Origin: Opitutales bacterium UBA2995
GTDB lineage: Bacteria; Verrucomicrobiota; Verrucomicrobiia; Opitutales; UBA2995
DNA length: 61,966 nucleotides
Reading direction: 5' to 3'
NCBI GenBank assembly: GCA_002346535.1
Contig: DDZZ01000017.1
Span: 23,705 to 85,670, forward strand
Position 1 is the first letter of the stretch; each line of letters starts with the position of its first letter. Positions 24,740 through 35,000 of the stretch are shown here, one piece after another. The translations under genes and the position numbers were made by a program. The notes below the pieces were generated by a model. The model was not told where the DNA came from. It saw only the letters and a program-made list of their open reading frames with translations, and made no database searches.

Positions 24740-27598
24740 TTACATTAAAAAAGCTTCGATTTCTCCTTCCACTATCAACCGGATTGAATCCAAGCGAAGT
24801 CTAGCGTGCTCGATTGCTTCCAATGTGTGCTCCAATTGATCCTTGGCATCCTCAATTTCTTCCAAGCGCACGTGGTCGTTGATTTTTCGTAAATCCACAA
24901 GCCGCTTGATGGCAGCCTTCAGAGTAGATTCAGCTGAATCCGCGGAATCGGTCTTTAATTTCTCCGCAACTCCTTCGGCTAATTCAGTAGCGCTCTCAAT
25001 CATCGTTTTGAGAAGGGCTTCATTGAATTCCGGTTGCTCAAGAAAGCGGTAGATATTTCCATCTTCAGATTCCTCAGAAATTTCAAAGTTTGATCGATCT
25101 TTGCTCAAGTCCTCACCACGAATATCGACCAAAATTCGGATCGGCGTGGGGGCTAAGTATTCCTCAACATGCCACTTGGATTCGGTGACCGTTTCACATA
25201 CGAATACTGTCTCCAAAAGTATATTTGGATCTTCTGAAGCAATGAGGCCCAAGGCTGTCGTCCCCATATTGGAGTTCACCAACAAATCTATGGAATCCCA
25301 ATACACCGGATGATCCGCCGAAATGAAGGCCATGTCTTCACGGGTGATAGCCCGAGCTCTATCAAATGTGGCCATAAGTCCTTCCTGCGGAATGGATGGA
25401 TAGGCCTCAATATAAGCATGAGAGGAATCTAGAAAAACATCCCCTCCTTCATGTTCAACCATGAGAACGCCGTACTCGTCAAAAATATTGCCAAGACATT
25501 CCTTAAAGTCCGGATCCAAATCCACCTCACGAATCCCTTCAATAATTTCGTCAGCGGTTTTTCTATCAAATGAATTGAGTTCCAACAAACGATCGCGGCC
25601 TTTTCTGAGTTTTTCCTGTAACTCCTTACGGAAGGCCTTGGTCTCATCAATCAATGCATCCCAGGGATTGTCTTTTACCGTTAAACTCGCGGCATCGTAT
25701 TTCAAGGCATGATCCAAAAGCCGGTCCTTGAATCGGTCCCGGCACTCTGTGCCACCATGTAAGGAAGATTCGATTGAATTCAGGCCACGATGAAACCAAC
25801 TGGCCAGAAATTCTGTACAGCTTCCTGTGACAAATGGTACATGCACCCGGATCGTTTCAGTTTGTCCAATTCGGTCGAGCCGGCCAATGCGCTGCTCGAG
25901 CAATCCAGGATTCAAAGGCAAATCAAAAAGAACCAGATGGTGCGCAAATTGAAAATTCCGGCCTTCACTTCCGATCTCAGAACAAATCAAGAGTTGTGCT
26001 CCGTCCTCCTCGGCAAACCAGGCTGCATTACGGTCGCGTTTTACCAACGGCAAATCCTCGTGGAAGAGACCCACCTTGGCACTTATTTTTTCCTTGAGAG
26101 CTGTTTCGATAGCCAGGGCTTTCCGTTGTGATTTGCAAATCAACAAAAGCTTCCTGTCACGATCGGCTTTTAGGAAATTCACCAACCAATCAATCCGAGG
26201 ATCATTTTTGAAGGAATAGCGAACGTCCTCTTCGTGCTCAGTTTCTTCAGCCTCCACCTCACGCCGTATCCGGTTCAACAGAGTCTTATTGTCTGATTCG
26301 ATGGGTTCTGGACAATACAGACGAACCGGAAACCCTTCCATATTAGAACGCGTGTTGCGAAACATCACCCGACCAGTTCCATGCTCGTCTAGCAAAGCAT
26401 TTAGCAGACCCTCTTTTGCATCCTTTGAATTCGCACTAAAGGCCGCCAAGTGTTCTTCCAATCCGTCCGGATCTTTATTGAAAATTCGTTTCAGAGATTC
26501 CTGGTCGAAATCAGATAGCGGCTCCTCGTCAATGATGTGACCGGCAACCCGGGCAATGACTACAAAATCTTCCGCTTCCTCAAGGAAACTCTCAAAATCA
26601 TCATAACGATCGGGATCCAACAACCGAAGCCGGGCAAAGTGTCCTTGAAGACCAAACTGAGTGGGAGTAGCGGTTAACAACAAAAGACCTGGACTTTGAA
26701 TCGCTAACTCCTCAACCAGTAAATAGTCGATACTGACTTTTTCAGGAGTCCACTCGAGGTGATGCGCTTCATCCACAACCACCATATCCCACTCACCCTC
26801 AATCGCCTGCTCACGACGAACCTCGCTTTCTGTCAAAAAGTTCAAACTGCATAAAGCCAACTGCTCATCAAGAAATGGATTTTCACCGGGATTGCCATGC
26901 TCAACCGAACGACAACGCTCCTCATCGTATATACTGAACCATAGGTTGAATCGACGAAGTAATTCTACAAACCACTGGTGTACCAACGAGTTGGGTACTA
27001 AAATTAATACCCGACTCGCTTTTCCAACGGCTAATAACCGCTGAAGGATTAGACAAGCTTCTATTGTCTTTCCCAAACCCACTTCATCAGCTAACAATAC
27101 GCGCGGAATTTGTCGGGTTGCGACTTCGTGCGAAATATACATCTGGTGCGGAATCAGATCGACCCGGCCACCGAGAAAACCGCGTACCGGAGATTGCCGC
27201 GACTTGAATTGCGCTAACAAGGTTTTATAGCGCAGTTGAAATACTTCCCCGGAATCGACCTTGCCCTTCAACAAGCGTTCCTGCGGCAGATTCAGGTTCG
27301 TAATATCCGAGACCTCATCTTCCCTTACTCGTTGGTCACCCGACAAGTAGTAGAGTAAGCCACCATCTTCTTCGACTTCCTCAATGACGATGGTTTGCTG
27401 GTCCTGAGTCATTACCGACTCACCCGCACGAAACTGAACTCGTTTCAAAACTGGAGCACCGGCGGCATAAATCCGTTTCTTACCACTCGATGGAAAATCG
27501 ACTTCGACCTGATACCTGTCCACCGCGGTCAATGTTCCCAGGCCGAGCTCAGGCTCCGGCTCACTCAAACAGCGCTGCCCTACGACATTCAATTCCAT
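24740..27598 (-). CDS. rapA: RNA polymerase-associated SNF2-family ATPase RapA/HepA
   Basis: A 952-residue Swi2/Snf2 ATPase that recycles stalled RNA polymerase after transcription. Seen: N-terminal Tudor-like beta domains (e.g. GTLTAVDRYQVEVDFPSSGK, about 22-41), Walker A LLADEVGLGKTIEA (about 165-178), DEAH box VVDEAHHLEW (about 273), motif III LLLTATP, and helicase motifs V-VI ending in EQRIGRLDRIGQ. The C-terminal Rpb2-like spacer and a charged helical tail are present. The length is close to E. coli RapA (968). A hairpin lies just upstream of the start codon. Confidence 0.9.
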   Translation of the reverse strand: MELNVVGQRCLSEPEPELGLGTLTAVDRYQVEVDFPSSGKKRIYAAGAPVLKRVQFRAGESVMTQDQQTIVIEEVEEDGGLLYYLSGDQRVREDEVSDITNLNLPQERLLKGKVDSGEVFQLRYKTLLAQFKSRQSPVRGFLGGRVDLIPHQMYISHEVATRQIPRVLLADEVGLGKTIEACLILQRLLAVGKASRVLILVPNSLVHQWFVELLRRFNLWFSIYDEERCRSVEHGNPGENPFLDEQLALCSLNFLTESEVRREQAIEGEWDMVVVDEAHHLEWTPEKVSIDYLLVEELAIQSPGLLLLTATPTQFGLQGHFARLRLLDPDRYDDFESFLEEAEDFVVIARVAGHIIDEEPLSDFDQESLKRIFNKDPDGLEEHLAAFSANSKDAKEGLLNALLDEHGTGRVMFRNTRSNMEGFPVRLYCPEPIESDNKTLLNRIRREVEAEETEHEEDVRYSFKNDPRIDWLVNFLKADRDRKLLLICKSQRKALAIETALKEKISAKVGLFHEDLPLVKRDRNAAWFAEEDGAQLLICSEIGSEGRNFQFAHHLVLFDLPLNPGLLEQRIGRLDRIGQTETIRVHVPFVTGSCTEFLASWFHRGLNSIESSLHGGTECRDRFKDRLLDHALKYDAASLTVKDNPWDALIDETKAFRKELQEKLRKGRDRLLELNSFDRKTADEIIEGIREVDLDPDFKECLGNIFDEYGVLMVEHEGGDVFLDSSHAYIEAYPSIPQEGLMATFDRARAITREDMAFISADHPVYWDSIDLLVNSNMGTTALGLIASEDPNILLETVFVCETVTESKWHVEEYLAPTPIRILVDIRGEDLSKDRSNFEISEESEDGNIYRFLEQPEFNEALLKTMIESATELAEGVAEKLKTDSADSAESTLKAAIKRLVDLRKINDHVRLEEIEDAKDQLEHTLEAIEHARLRLDSIRLIVEGEIEAFLM

Positions 27599-27605
27599 GA
27601 AAAAC

Positions 27606-27629
27606 GGTGTGACACATTTTCATCACACC
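27606..27629. promoter_or_regulatory. Inverted repeat immediately upstream of rapA
   Basis: Perfect 7-bp arms GGTGTGA (27606-27612) and TCACACC (27623-27629) with a 10-bp spacer, ending 7 bp before the rapA start codon. On the mRNA it would form a hairpin over the ribosome binding region; as DNA it could be an operator. The TGTGA-N10-TCACA form has a longer spacer than the CRP consensus, so it is not called a CRP site. Confidence 0.4.
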
Positions 27630-28106
27630 TCAAAGACAAAATGTTACTTCATTCAGATTAAAACCAAGCACCTAAAAACTTGAACAGGAAAGCCGATATT
27701 TTTCAGAATTTAAGAAGTCGAACGTAGATTTCCCCCCACACGTTCAAACGTTTTGGATCCGCGGATGAAATGTTTGTTAAGGATTATCCGGAGAAAGGAC
27801 AAATTTACGCCAGCGAATATGTATTATGTTTTGAAGCTGCAAGTGCCTCCTCAGGTGCCGAACTATTAGTGAAAAACGAGTGATTCACCCTTACAGCGCT
27901 TGGTAATTAAAAAAAAAGGAAATCTTGTTTTGAAAAACCACCCTACTCTGGGTTTTGCATTGGATAAAAATGATGGCACAGAAACTGGAAGGCCCAGCCA
28001 CTTAGGACGGAATCTGAGTCTGGAGCAAATCGATGAAGTGTCCGCAAAGCTGACCACTTGGAAGCTCTTTAAATCGGCTAAATCTTGGCCGGAATAAGAG
28101 CAAAGA
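27630..28106. other. Gap with two short coding-like frames on the plus strand
   Basis: Two short open frames look protein-like but were not recognised: 27770-27883 (37 residues, containing MFVKDYPEKGQIYASEYVLC) and 27900-28097 (TTG start, 65 residues, containing SHLGRNLSLEQIDEVSAKL). They may be fragments of one decayed gene, since they are close, on the same strand and neither has a clear ribosome binding site. Nothing else is seen in the gap between rapA and the acyl-CoA synthetase. Confidence 0.3.
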
Positions 28107-29633
28107 CTACTCTCCTTTTTCACGGGCTTGCAATTGAGCTCGGCCGATTTTTCCTGTTGGCGTCATCGGCATTTTTGCAATGATTTCTACAGCTACCGGA
28201 CTATCTTTTTCCCCCAAAATAGAAACTGCATGTGCTAACAATTCCTTTTCCGTTGCTGTCTGTCCGTCATTTAAAGAAACGACCGCTTTGGGTAATTCAC
28301 CGGTTCCTGCGTCCGGTTTTCCGATAACCGCAACATATTGCACGGCAGGGTGACTAAAGAAGGCCTCTTCCATGGTTCGAGGAAAGATCACAGTACCATT
28401 GGAAACAATACGTTCACTCCAACGACCCAGCATGTGAATGTATCCCTGTGAATCCATGCGACCCATGTCCCCGGTATGAAGCCAGCCATTCCGTAAAGCT
28501 TCATTGGTTTTTTCAGGCATGTCCCAGTAGCCGATCATGAATCCACCTCGTAGACACATTTCACCAGGCTCACCATTCGGAACCTCGTTGTCATTTTCGT
28601 CCAAAATCCTAACCTCTTTATCTGGTAAAGCCGGACCGATTGCTGTGAATTGCTCGCCGGATTCTTCTTTAGGGTAACCTAAGGCTACAAAACCGCCCAG
28701 TTCACTTTGCCCATAACTTTCGACAAGGTAGACATTGAGCTCCTCAAGAAACGCCTTCTTCAACTCAGGTGGCACTGGAGCACCTCCTGAAGGACAGGCT
28801 CTTAAAGCAGAAGGTTTCCTTCCGCGCTTTCTGCACTCCGTCAGAAGCTCATCGAACAATAAAGGATTGGCCGGAAAGAGTGTCACTCCTCTCGCGTCCA
28901 TATCCTCCCAGGCTTTGCCAATATTCCATCGAGACATCAGTCCCATGGTAGCTCCACGGTGTATACATGGTAATAAATTCACCACCAAACCATAAGAGCT
29001 GGCCGGCGATGTGGCTCCCAGAGTCACATCGGAGCTGGTCATCTGCAAACGTTCCGCGATGCAATGCGAAGCCCTAGCAGGGGCTCCATGTGGTAGCAGT
29101 GCGCCTTTGGGAGCACCTGATGACCCCGAAGTGTAAGACAAATGAGCCCCATCGTCTGCGCTTACCTCAACTTCAGGTGCAGAACCGGCAGAAGCCACAA
29201 CCGCATTCCAATCCTGGGCGCCCTCTTGCTCACCATCCATACACAGATAATGCTCAATACTCGGCATCTTTGGGCGATTTGCATCGATAAGCGGAAACAT
29301 ATCGTGCGTATAGATCAAAACCTTAGGGGTGGCGTTTTGCGCAAAGTAAGCCACATCCTCCGCTTGAAGCACATTGACGTGACAACTGATCGCGCCAATC
29401 CGATAAGCGCCAAACATCGCCATGAAATAATCCAGCCCGTTGTGAGCAAATATTCCAACCCGGTCCCCTTTACGAACTCCCAGCCCCCAAAGTGCACCCG
29501 CAACCTTTTCTGACTGTTCTACCGCATCGGCGTAGGTCAGGGATCGATCCCTATCAACCCAATGTATGAACGTTTTATCGGGAAGGAGCATCGCCGTGCG
29601 CCGGAGCATGTCATTAAAGGTCATGAAATTCAT
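28107..29633 (-). CDS. AMP-forming acyl-CoA synthetase (acyl-activating enzyme)
   Basis: A 508-residue adenylate-forming enzyme that activates a carboxylic acid with ATP and CoA. Seen: P-loop SYTSGSSGAPKGALLPHG (about 165-182), YGQSELGG (adenine-binding motif), GWLHTGDMGRMDSQGY (A8-like hinge region) and the C-terminal MPMTPTGKIGR with the catalytic lysine. Its overall form is that of medium/long-chain or aryl acid CoA ligases; the acid cannot be identified. No fatty-acid or aromatic pathway genes are adjacent. Cytoplasmic. Confidence 0.9.
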   Translation of the reverse strand: MNFMTFNDMLRRTAMLLPDKTFIHWVDRDRSLTYADAVEQSEKVAGALWGLGVRKGDRVGIFAHNGLDYFMAMFGAYRIGAISCHVNVLQAEDVAYFAQNATPKVLIYTHDMFPLIDANRPKMPSIEHYLCMDGEQEGAQDWNAVVASAGSAPEVEVSADDGAHLSYTSGSSGAPKGALLPHGAPARASHCIAERLQMTSSDVTLGATSPASSYGLVVNLLPCIHRGATMGLMSRWNIGKAWEDMDARGVTLFPANPLLFDELLTECRKRGRKPSALRACPSGGAPVPPELKKAFLEELNVYLVESYGQSELGGFVALGYPKEESGEQFTAIGPALPDKEVRILDENDNEVPNGEPGEMCLRGGFMIGYWDMPEKTNEALRNGWLHTGDMGRMDSQGYIHMLGRWSERIVSNGTVIFPRTMEEAFFSHPAVQYVAVIGKPDAGTGELPKAVVSLNDGQTATEKELLAHAVSILGEKDSPVAVEIIAKMPMTPTGKIGRAQLQAREKGE

Positions 29634-29921
29634 TAAAACGGAATTAAGATAAAGAAAAAGATAACAATCAAGAATTGTTGGTAGCCGTGGATTCCACAGA
29701 TTAAGGCTGATTCAACAAATACCTTTGCCTTCACCCAATAATCTGGATTTGTTTTTCTTTGCTTCACACATTGGAACATTGATCCAGGGTTCCCTTAATA
29801 ATTTGTTAGTTTTTTCGTTACTGATTACGTTTTGAAGTATGACTTCTTCCTTCCGGATTTAAACTACGTTCGATATTCTTTACAGTTATGAATTTAAATG
29901 AAGGGTAATTGGAAAAACTTA

Positions 29922-30598
29922 TTAATTCCACCAATGCACAAACAAACTGGTCTCGATCCGATTTTCTAGTTCTAATATTGGTGTAAAATCTCCTTTGTAA
30001 ATTTTTTCTCTGAATGCATTCGGATCCTCTGCAGGCTTAAAGGAATCAATTACTAATTTTTCGTCCGTCCAAGCCTGCACTCTTGACAATAGGTTTATCA
30101 CTCAAAATCCGAAGGATACTACGAAAACAATGACCAAAACGCCTACGCCTTCTAATGCCCAAATAATTTTAAAAATTGGTCCGGTAGGCTTCCAATAAGA
30201 TACCTCCCAAACTCCAATTTCACTAAGCTTAAGTATGGCAAAATATATGTAACTTGGATGAAGTAAATATTCTTAGCGATCCCCGTTTAATTAAAGAGTG
30301 ATTACCCAAGAAGCATAAAAAATACAAAAGCTAAAATTAAAGATGATTTGAATAAAAACCTATGCTTCGAATTTTTCCTATCATTGCCAACTTTCCTAAT
30401 ATTAGTCCTAAAAATCCTGGTACCAGCAATATAAGGGTTATTTGTATCCAAAACAGAATTCCCCCAGCTTGAAATAGAAGCCGGATAGAGACACAGAAGA
30501 ATATTGCACCCAGTTTGCTGATGTTTCCTGAGTGGCGATAAACGGCATGCATCTACTGCAAAATTCTCTTTCCTTACTTCTAAATTCCCACTCCTCAA
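29922..30598 (-). pseudogene. AT-rich block of broken small membrane-protein frames
   Basis: Four protein-like pieces follow each other on the minus strand. (1) 30552-30337: membrane protein with GGILFWIQITLILLVPGFLG. (2) It continues, after a one-base shift near GGAAAAAT (about 30378), into SKHRFLFKSSLILAFVFFML ending at 30302. (3) 30272-30102: no start codon, containing KLSEIGVWEVSYWKPTGP and a hydrophobic WALEGVGVLVIVFVVSFGF, ending in TGA. (4) 30101-29922: GTG immediately after that TGA in the same frame, containing VQAWTDEKLVIDSFKPAED and ending ...SLFVHWWN. The coherent content across shifts and stops suggests decayed or very small genes. No family was recognised. The flank 29634-29921 shows nothing. 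Confidence 0.4.
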
Positions 30599-30607
30599 AT
30601 ATTCTCG

Positions 30608-32059
30608 CTACAAGAGAATACCCTTAACCACATGCCCGAACACATCCGTCAGCCTATACCGGCGACCCTGATGTTTGTACGTCAAGCGGGTGTGGTCTAT
30701 TCCTAGTAAATGGAGCAGAGTTGCGTGGAAGTCATGCACGTCGACCGGGTTCTCGGTGATGTTGTATCCGAATTCATCTGTCGTGCCATAGTGGAATCCG
30801 GGTTTCACACCAGCACCCGCCATCCAAATCGTAAAACAACGGGGATGGTGATCCCGACCATAGTTTGCACTGGTCAGTTTGCCCTGTGAGTAATTGGTTC
30901 TGCCAAACTCCCCACCCCAGATAACTAAGGTATCTTCAAGGAGTCCGCGTTGCTTCAGATCCATCACCAAAGCTGCCGAGGCCTGGTCGGTTTTATTGGC
31001 CTGACTTTGAATCTCGTTTGGAAGATTGCTGTGTTGGTCCCAACCTTGATGGTAAAGTTGAACAAACTTTACGTCTCTTTCAAGAAGACGGCGGGCCAGT
31101 AAACAATTGGCTGCGTAGGTCCCCGGATCTCTGGAGTCCTCCCCGTACATTTCGAATACAGATTCCGGTTCGCTTGAGACATCCGTTACCTCCGGCACAG
31201 ACATCTGCATGCGATAAGCCATCTCGTACTGAGCAATCCGTGAGTGAATTTCGGGATCACCCCAGGAATCATAATGTAGCTCATGCAGCTGTTCCAAATA
31301 GTTCAGCACCTGTGCACGGTCATGATCGTCCAACCCAGGAGGCGGATTTAAGTAAAGCACTGGATCAGCTCCGGCCCGAAATTGAACACCTTGGTGGCGT
31401 GATGAAAGAAAACCATTCCCCCAAAGACGCGCATAGAGAGGTTGGCCGCTGCCATTTTTGGAGACCATTACTACAAAGGAAGGTAGATCTTCATTATCAC
31501 TTCCGAGTCCATAGTTGAGCCAAGCGCCGATGCTCGGTCTTCCAGCCAGCTGATGACCAGTCTGGAAAAAAGTAATCGCAGGATCGTGGTTAATCGCTTC
31601 GGTGTGCATGGAGTGTACAAAGCAAAGATGATCAACTATTTTCGAAGTGTGCGGCATCAACTCGCTCACCCAGGTTCCTGTTTCACCATACTGCTGGAAA
31701 TTAAATTTAGAGCGGACCAATGGAAAAGACGACTGGTCGGTGCTCATGCCGGTTAGCCTTTGCCCTTTGCGGACTGAATCCGGCAACTCCTCCCCATGCA
31801 TTGTATCCAGCATGGGTTTAAAGTCGAAGGTTTCAAATTGGGAAGGCCCCCCACTTTGAAAAAGATAGACCACCCTTTTAACTTTGGGAGCAAAGTGAGG
31901 GTTTCCGAGAATTCCTTTTATACTCGAATTCGGAGGACTGGAAAGTAACCGGTTTGGATTCCCAATCATCGAAATAGCCGCAGCGCCGAGCCCCAAGGAC
32001 GATTTGGTAAGGAATTGCCTTCGGTTGAGGTATTTTAGCTTTTCGGGAAAGTCCTTCAT
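30608..32059 (-). CDS. DUF1501 family exported protein
   Basis: A 483-residue protein of the sulfatase-like alkaline-phosphatase superfamily group DUF1501. It has a Tat-type signal (NRRQFLTKSSLGLGAAA, about 12-28). Seen: 'VVYLFQSGGPSQFETFDFKP', 'HTEAINHDPAITFFQTG' and the C-terminal 'WGGEFGRT...GRDHHPRCFTIWMAGAGV', all usual in the family. DUF1501 genes are nearly always paired with PSD1/DUF1553 genes in Planctomycetes and Verrucomicrobia, as here; the role is unknown but thought to be extracytoplasmic. Its start overlaps the end of the PSD1 gene by 4 bp (ATGA), so they are translationally coupled. Confidence 0.93.
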   Translation of the reverse strand: MKDFPEKLKYLNRRQFLTKSSLGLGAAAISMIGNPNRLLSSPPNSSIKGILGNPHFAPKVKRVVYLFQSGGPSQFETFDFKPMLDTMHGEELPDSVRKGQRLTGMSTDQSSFPLVRSKFNFQQYGETGTWVSELMPHTSKIVDHLCFVHSMHTEAINHDPAITFFQTGHQLAGRPSIGAWLNYGLGSDNEDLPSFVVMVSKNGSGQPLYARLWGNGFLSSRHQGVQFRAGADPVLYLNPPPGLDDHDRAQVLNYLEQLHELHYDSWGDPEIHSRIAQYEMAYRMQMSVPEVTDVSSEPESVFEMYGEDSRDPGTYAANCLLARRLLERDVKFVQLYHQGWDQHSNLPNEIQSQANKTDQASAALVMDLKQRGLLEDTLVIWGGEFGRTNYSQGKLTSANYGRDHHPRCFTIWMAGAGVKPGFHYGTTDEFGYNITENPVDVHDFHATLLHLLGIDHTRLTYKHQGRRYRLTDVFGHVVKGILL

Positions 32060-35000
32060 CGCAAAGTAACAGCCGCATCGTGATTCATGATCATGCTAAC
32101 CACCATCGTATAGGCAGCTAAAATAGATTTATTCAGACTTTGGTCATAACTAGATTCTCCAACAGATAATAGGGCATCAGAGTTTTCCGGTTTATCAGTG
32201 TAGGATGCGGTCAATTCAGCCAAAAGACTCCGCAAAATATTCAATTCTTTTTCTTCTGGTGTTTGTGAGGTCAGCAGACGGTAAGCTAATATTAGTCTGT
32301 CGTTACAATTTTTCTTGTTGAGCATGATCCTCTCCGCAAGAGCTCGGGCGGCTTCGACAAATTGAGGATTGTTCATCAGCGACAATGCCTGGAGCGGCGA
32401 AGAGGTATGCTGGCGCCGTACGATGCAATAACTGCGATTGGGGGCATCGAAAATTTTCATGGTAGGTGGCGGAACCGTGCGCTTCCAAATCGTGTAAAGA
32501 CTTCGACGATACAGGTCTTCTCCACTCCCCTGGATGTACTCACCCTTATTCAAACTCCATAATCCCTTAGATTGGTAAGGATACACTGATTTCCCGCCAA
32601 TTTTTCCAACAAGCAGTCCACTAGCCGCAAGCGCATTGTCTCGAAGCATTTCAGCAGATTTCCTTTTGGCTGGTCCTCGAGCTAACAGCAAATTTTCCGG
32701 ATCTTTCTCCATTAATAGTGAACTAGCCTTAGAAGATTGCCGGTAAGCTGAGGACGTAGCGATAGTTTTGAGGAGATGCTTCACGTCCCAGCTGGAATCG
32801 ATAAAATTCCGGGACAACCAATCCAGTAAATCCGGATGGGTCGGTAGGTGACCTTGATTCCCAAAATCTTCAGGGGTGCCCACAATTCCACGGCCGAATA
32901 ACATCTGCCAATAACGGTTAACTGTCACCCGAGCGGCAAGAGGGTTATAAGGATCGGTTATCCACTGTGACAGACCGAGTCGGTTTTTGGGGATACCTCT
33001 TGGAAAAGGAAGGATTACACTTGGAACATCGGGCACTACGGGTTCCTTCTTTTCGCTGTATACCCCACGATTGAGGACAAAGGCCGGTTGGGGTTCAGGC
33101 ATCTCATCCATGACCATCACTTCCTGAACCGTTTCGTTTAAATCGTTCTGTTCAGTTCGCAATGCGGCCAGCTTCTGTAACAAAACGCGGAAATCTTCAT
33201 TGTGCCTATTGAGGTAGTATTCGTATTCTTGCTGATAACTGATGTTTCGAGGGGCATTTCCAGCTGAATGCGCCACTTCAATATCGGTAAGCCTGCGATC
33301 AAAGACTTTGATCTCATCAACAACCGCACCCGGCAGTCCTTTGCTTCTCCACCGGGCTCCCACCTTCAGTCCAATTTCCTCCTGAACTGAAGGTTTGTTG
33401 GACAAAATGTTTTTATAGAGCCGATCACGACGTACCTCCATGGATACGGCCTCACCATTCACATACAAAGTGATTCCTCCAGCCTTTGAAGAACCATCGT
33501 AAGTCAACGCAATGTTCTGCCAGACCTCTTTGCGAACGGGCATCTCACTGACCAGTTGAATGGAATTGTAAGGATAGGTATGGGCCATCCGAACGTCCCA
33601 ATGATTGTTCAGGATAGACACTTCAAAACCTTTGTAGTTATATAAGATACCGGCCTTGTTAAAATGAAACAGCGCGCCCTCCTCTACCACCTCTGGTATC
33701 TTGGCTTTAATGGTGACCGAAAACGGGAGTCCACGGCGAAAAAAATTAACAGCAGGGAAATAGAGCGGATCATCTCCGTTTAATTTTACACCTGTCCCAA
33801 ATTCATAAAATAGGTTCTCCAAAGGTGGACCTCCGTCATTTTTGAGTGCGGCACCATACATCACAATACCGGTCTTTTCGGGATCGACCATATTTGCAAT
33901 GGTCTCTGCTGAATCTTCCGGAACTAAAGGAAAATGAGCTACTAATGCGTCATCACCTGTAAAGCTCAGATGAGAATCGCCATTCTGTTTCTTCCATTCC
34001 CGGAATGGGCCCTCGGAAATGCTGACCATTCTACTTAGTTCCAAGTTTGTGCGACTAATCCGTTTATCCAATATCTTCAGCATCTCTGTTTCCCGATCGG
34101 TGGGAAGCATCAGCGAAGGCACTGGCATATCTCCCGGTTCGAAACTAATTTGGCCGGAGTCATCGATGTTGTTGAAGAAACTGAAAAGCTCGTAGAAATT
34201 CTTTTGTGTAATAGGATCGTATTTGTGGTCGTGGCAGCGTGAACACTCCATGGTCATTCCAAGGAAAGCAGCTCCAATAGTCTGCACACGCTCGGCAGCG
34301 TACTCCACTTTGAACTCTTCGTTGACGATGCCCCCTTCACCATTTTGGGGATGCAATCTCAGGAAGCCCGTCGCCAACTTTTGGGTACTGGTTGCGTCGG
34401 GCAACAAGTCACCGGCCAGTTGCCACTCTACAAATTGATTGAAGGGCATGTTCTCGTGAAAAGCTTCAATGACCCAATCCCGGTAGGGGGACATGTCCCG
34501 AACAAAGTCCTGACTATAGCCATGTGAATCCGAAAATCGGGCCACATCCATCCACTCATTTGTCATACGTTCGGCATAGGTCACTCGGCTCAATAGATCA
34601 TTCACCACACGCTCAAAGGCGTAGGGACGGTTGTCTGCCAAAAAAGTATCGATCTCTTCCGGAGTAGGCGGCAGTCCTGTGAGATCAAACGTCACCCGAC
34701 GAAGCAAGGTGGTTTTATCTGCATCTTTCGCTGGTTCGAGTTTTTCATCCTCGAGGCGTTTTAGCACAAATGCGTCGATATCGTTGCGAACCCAGCTTCT
34801 TTTTTTAACTCTTGGCGCAGCCAATATTTTGGGGGATAAAAACGACCAGTGTTTTTCATATTTAGCGCCCTGCTCGATCCATTTGCGGAACAAGCCTTTT
34901 TCATGCTCGGTGAGGTGTCGAGGATGCTTCTTGGGCGGCATTCGATCCTCTTCTTCCTCCGCTTCAATCATCCAGATCAGCAGGCTTTCATCCGGATTTC

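Noticed and set aside
27606..27629. Possible CRP/FNR site (TGTGA...TCACA)
   Set aside because: Spacer is 10 bp instead of the expected 6 bp, and the site lies at the start codon.
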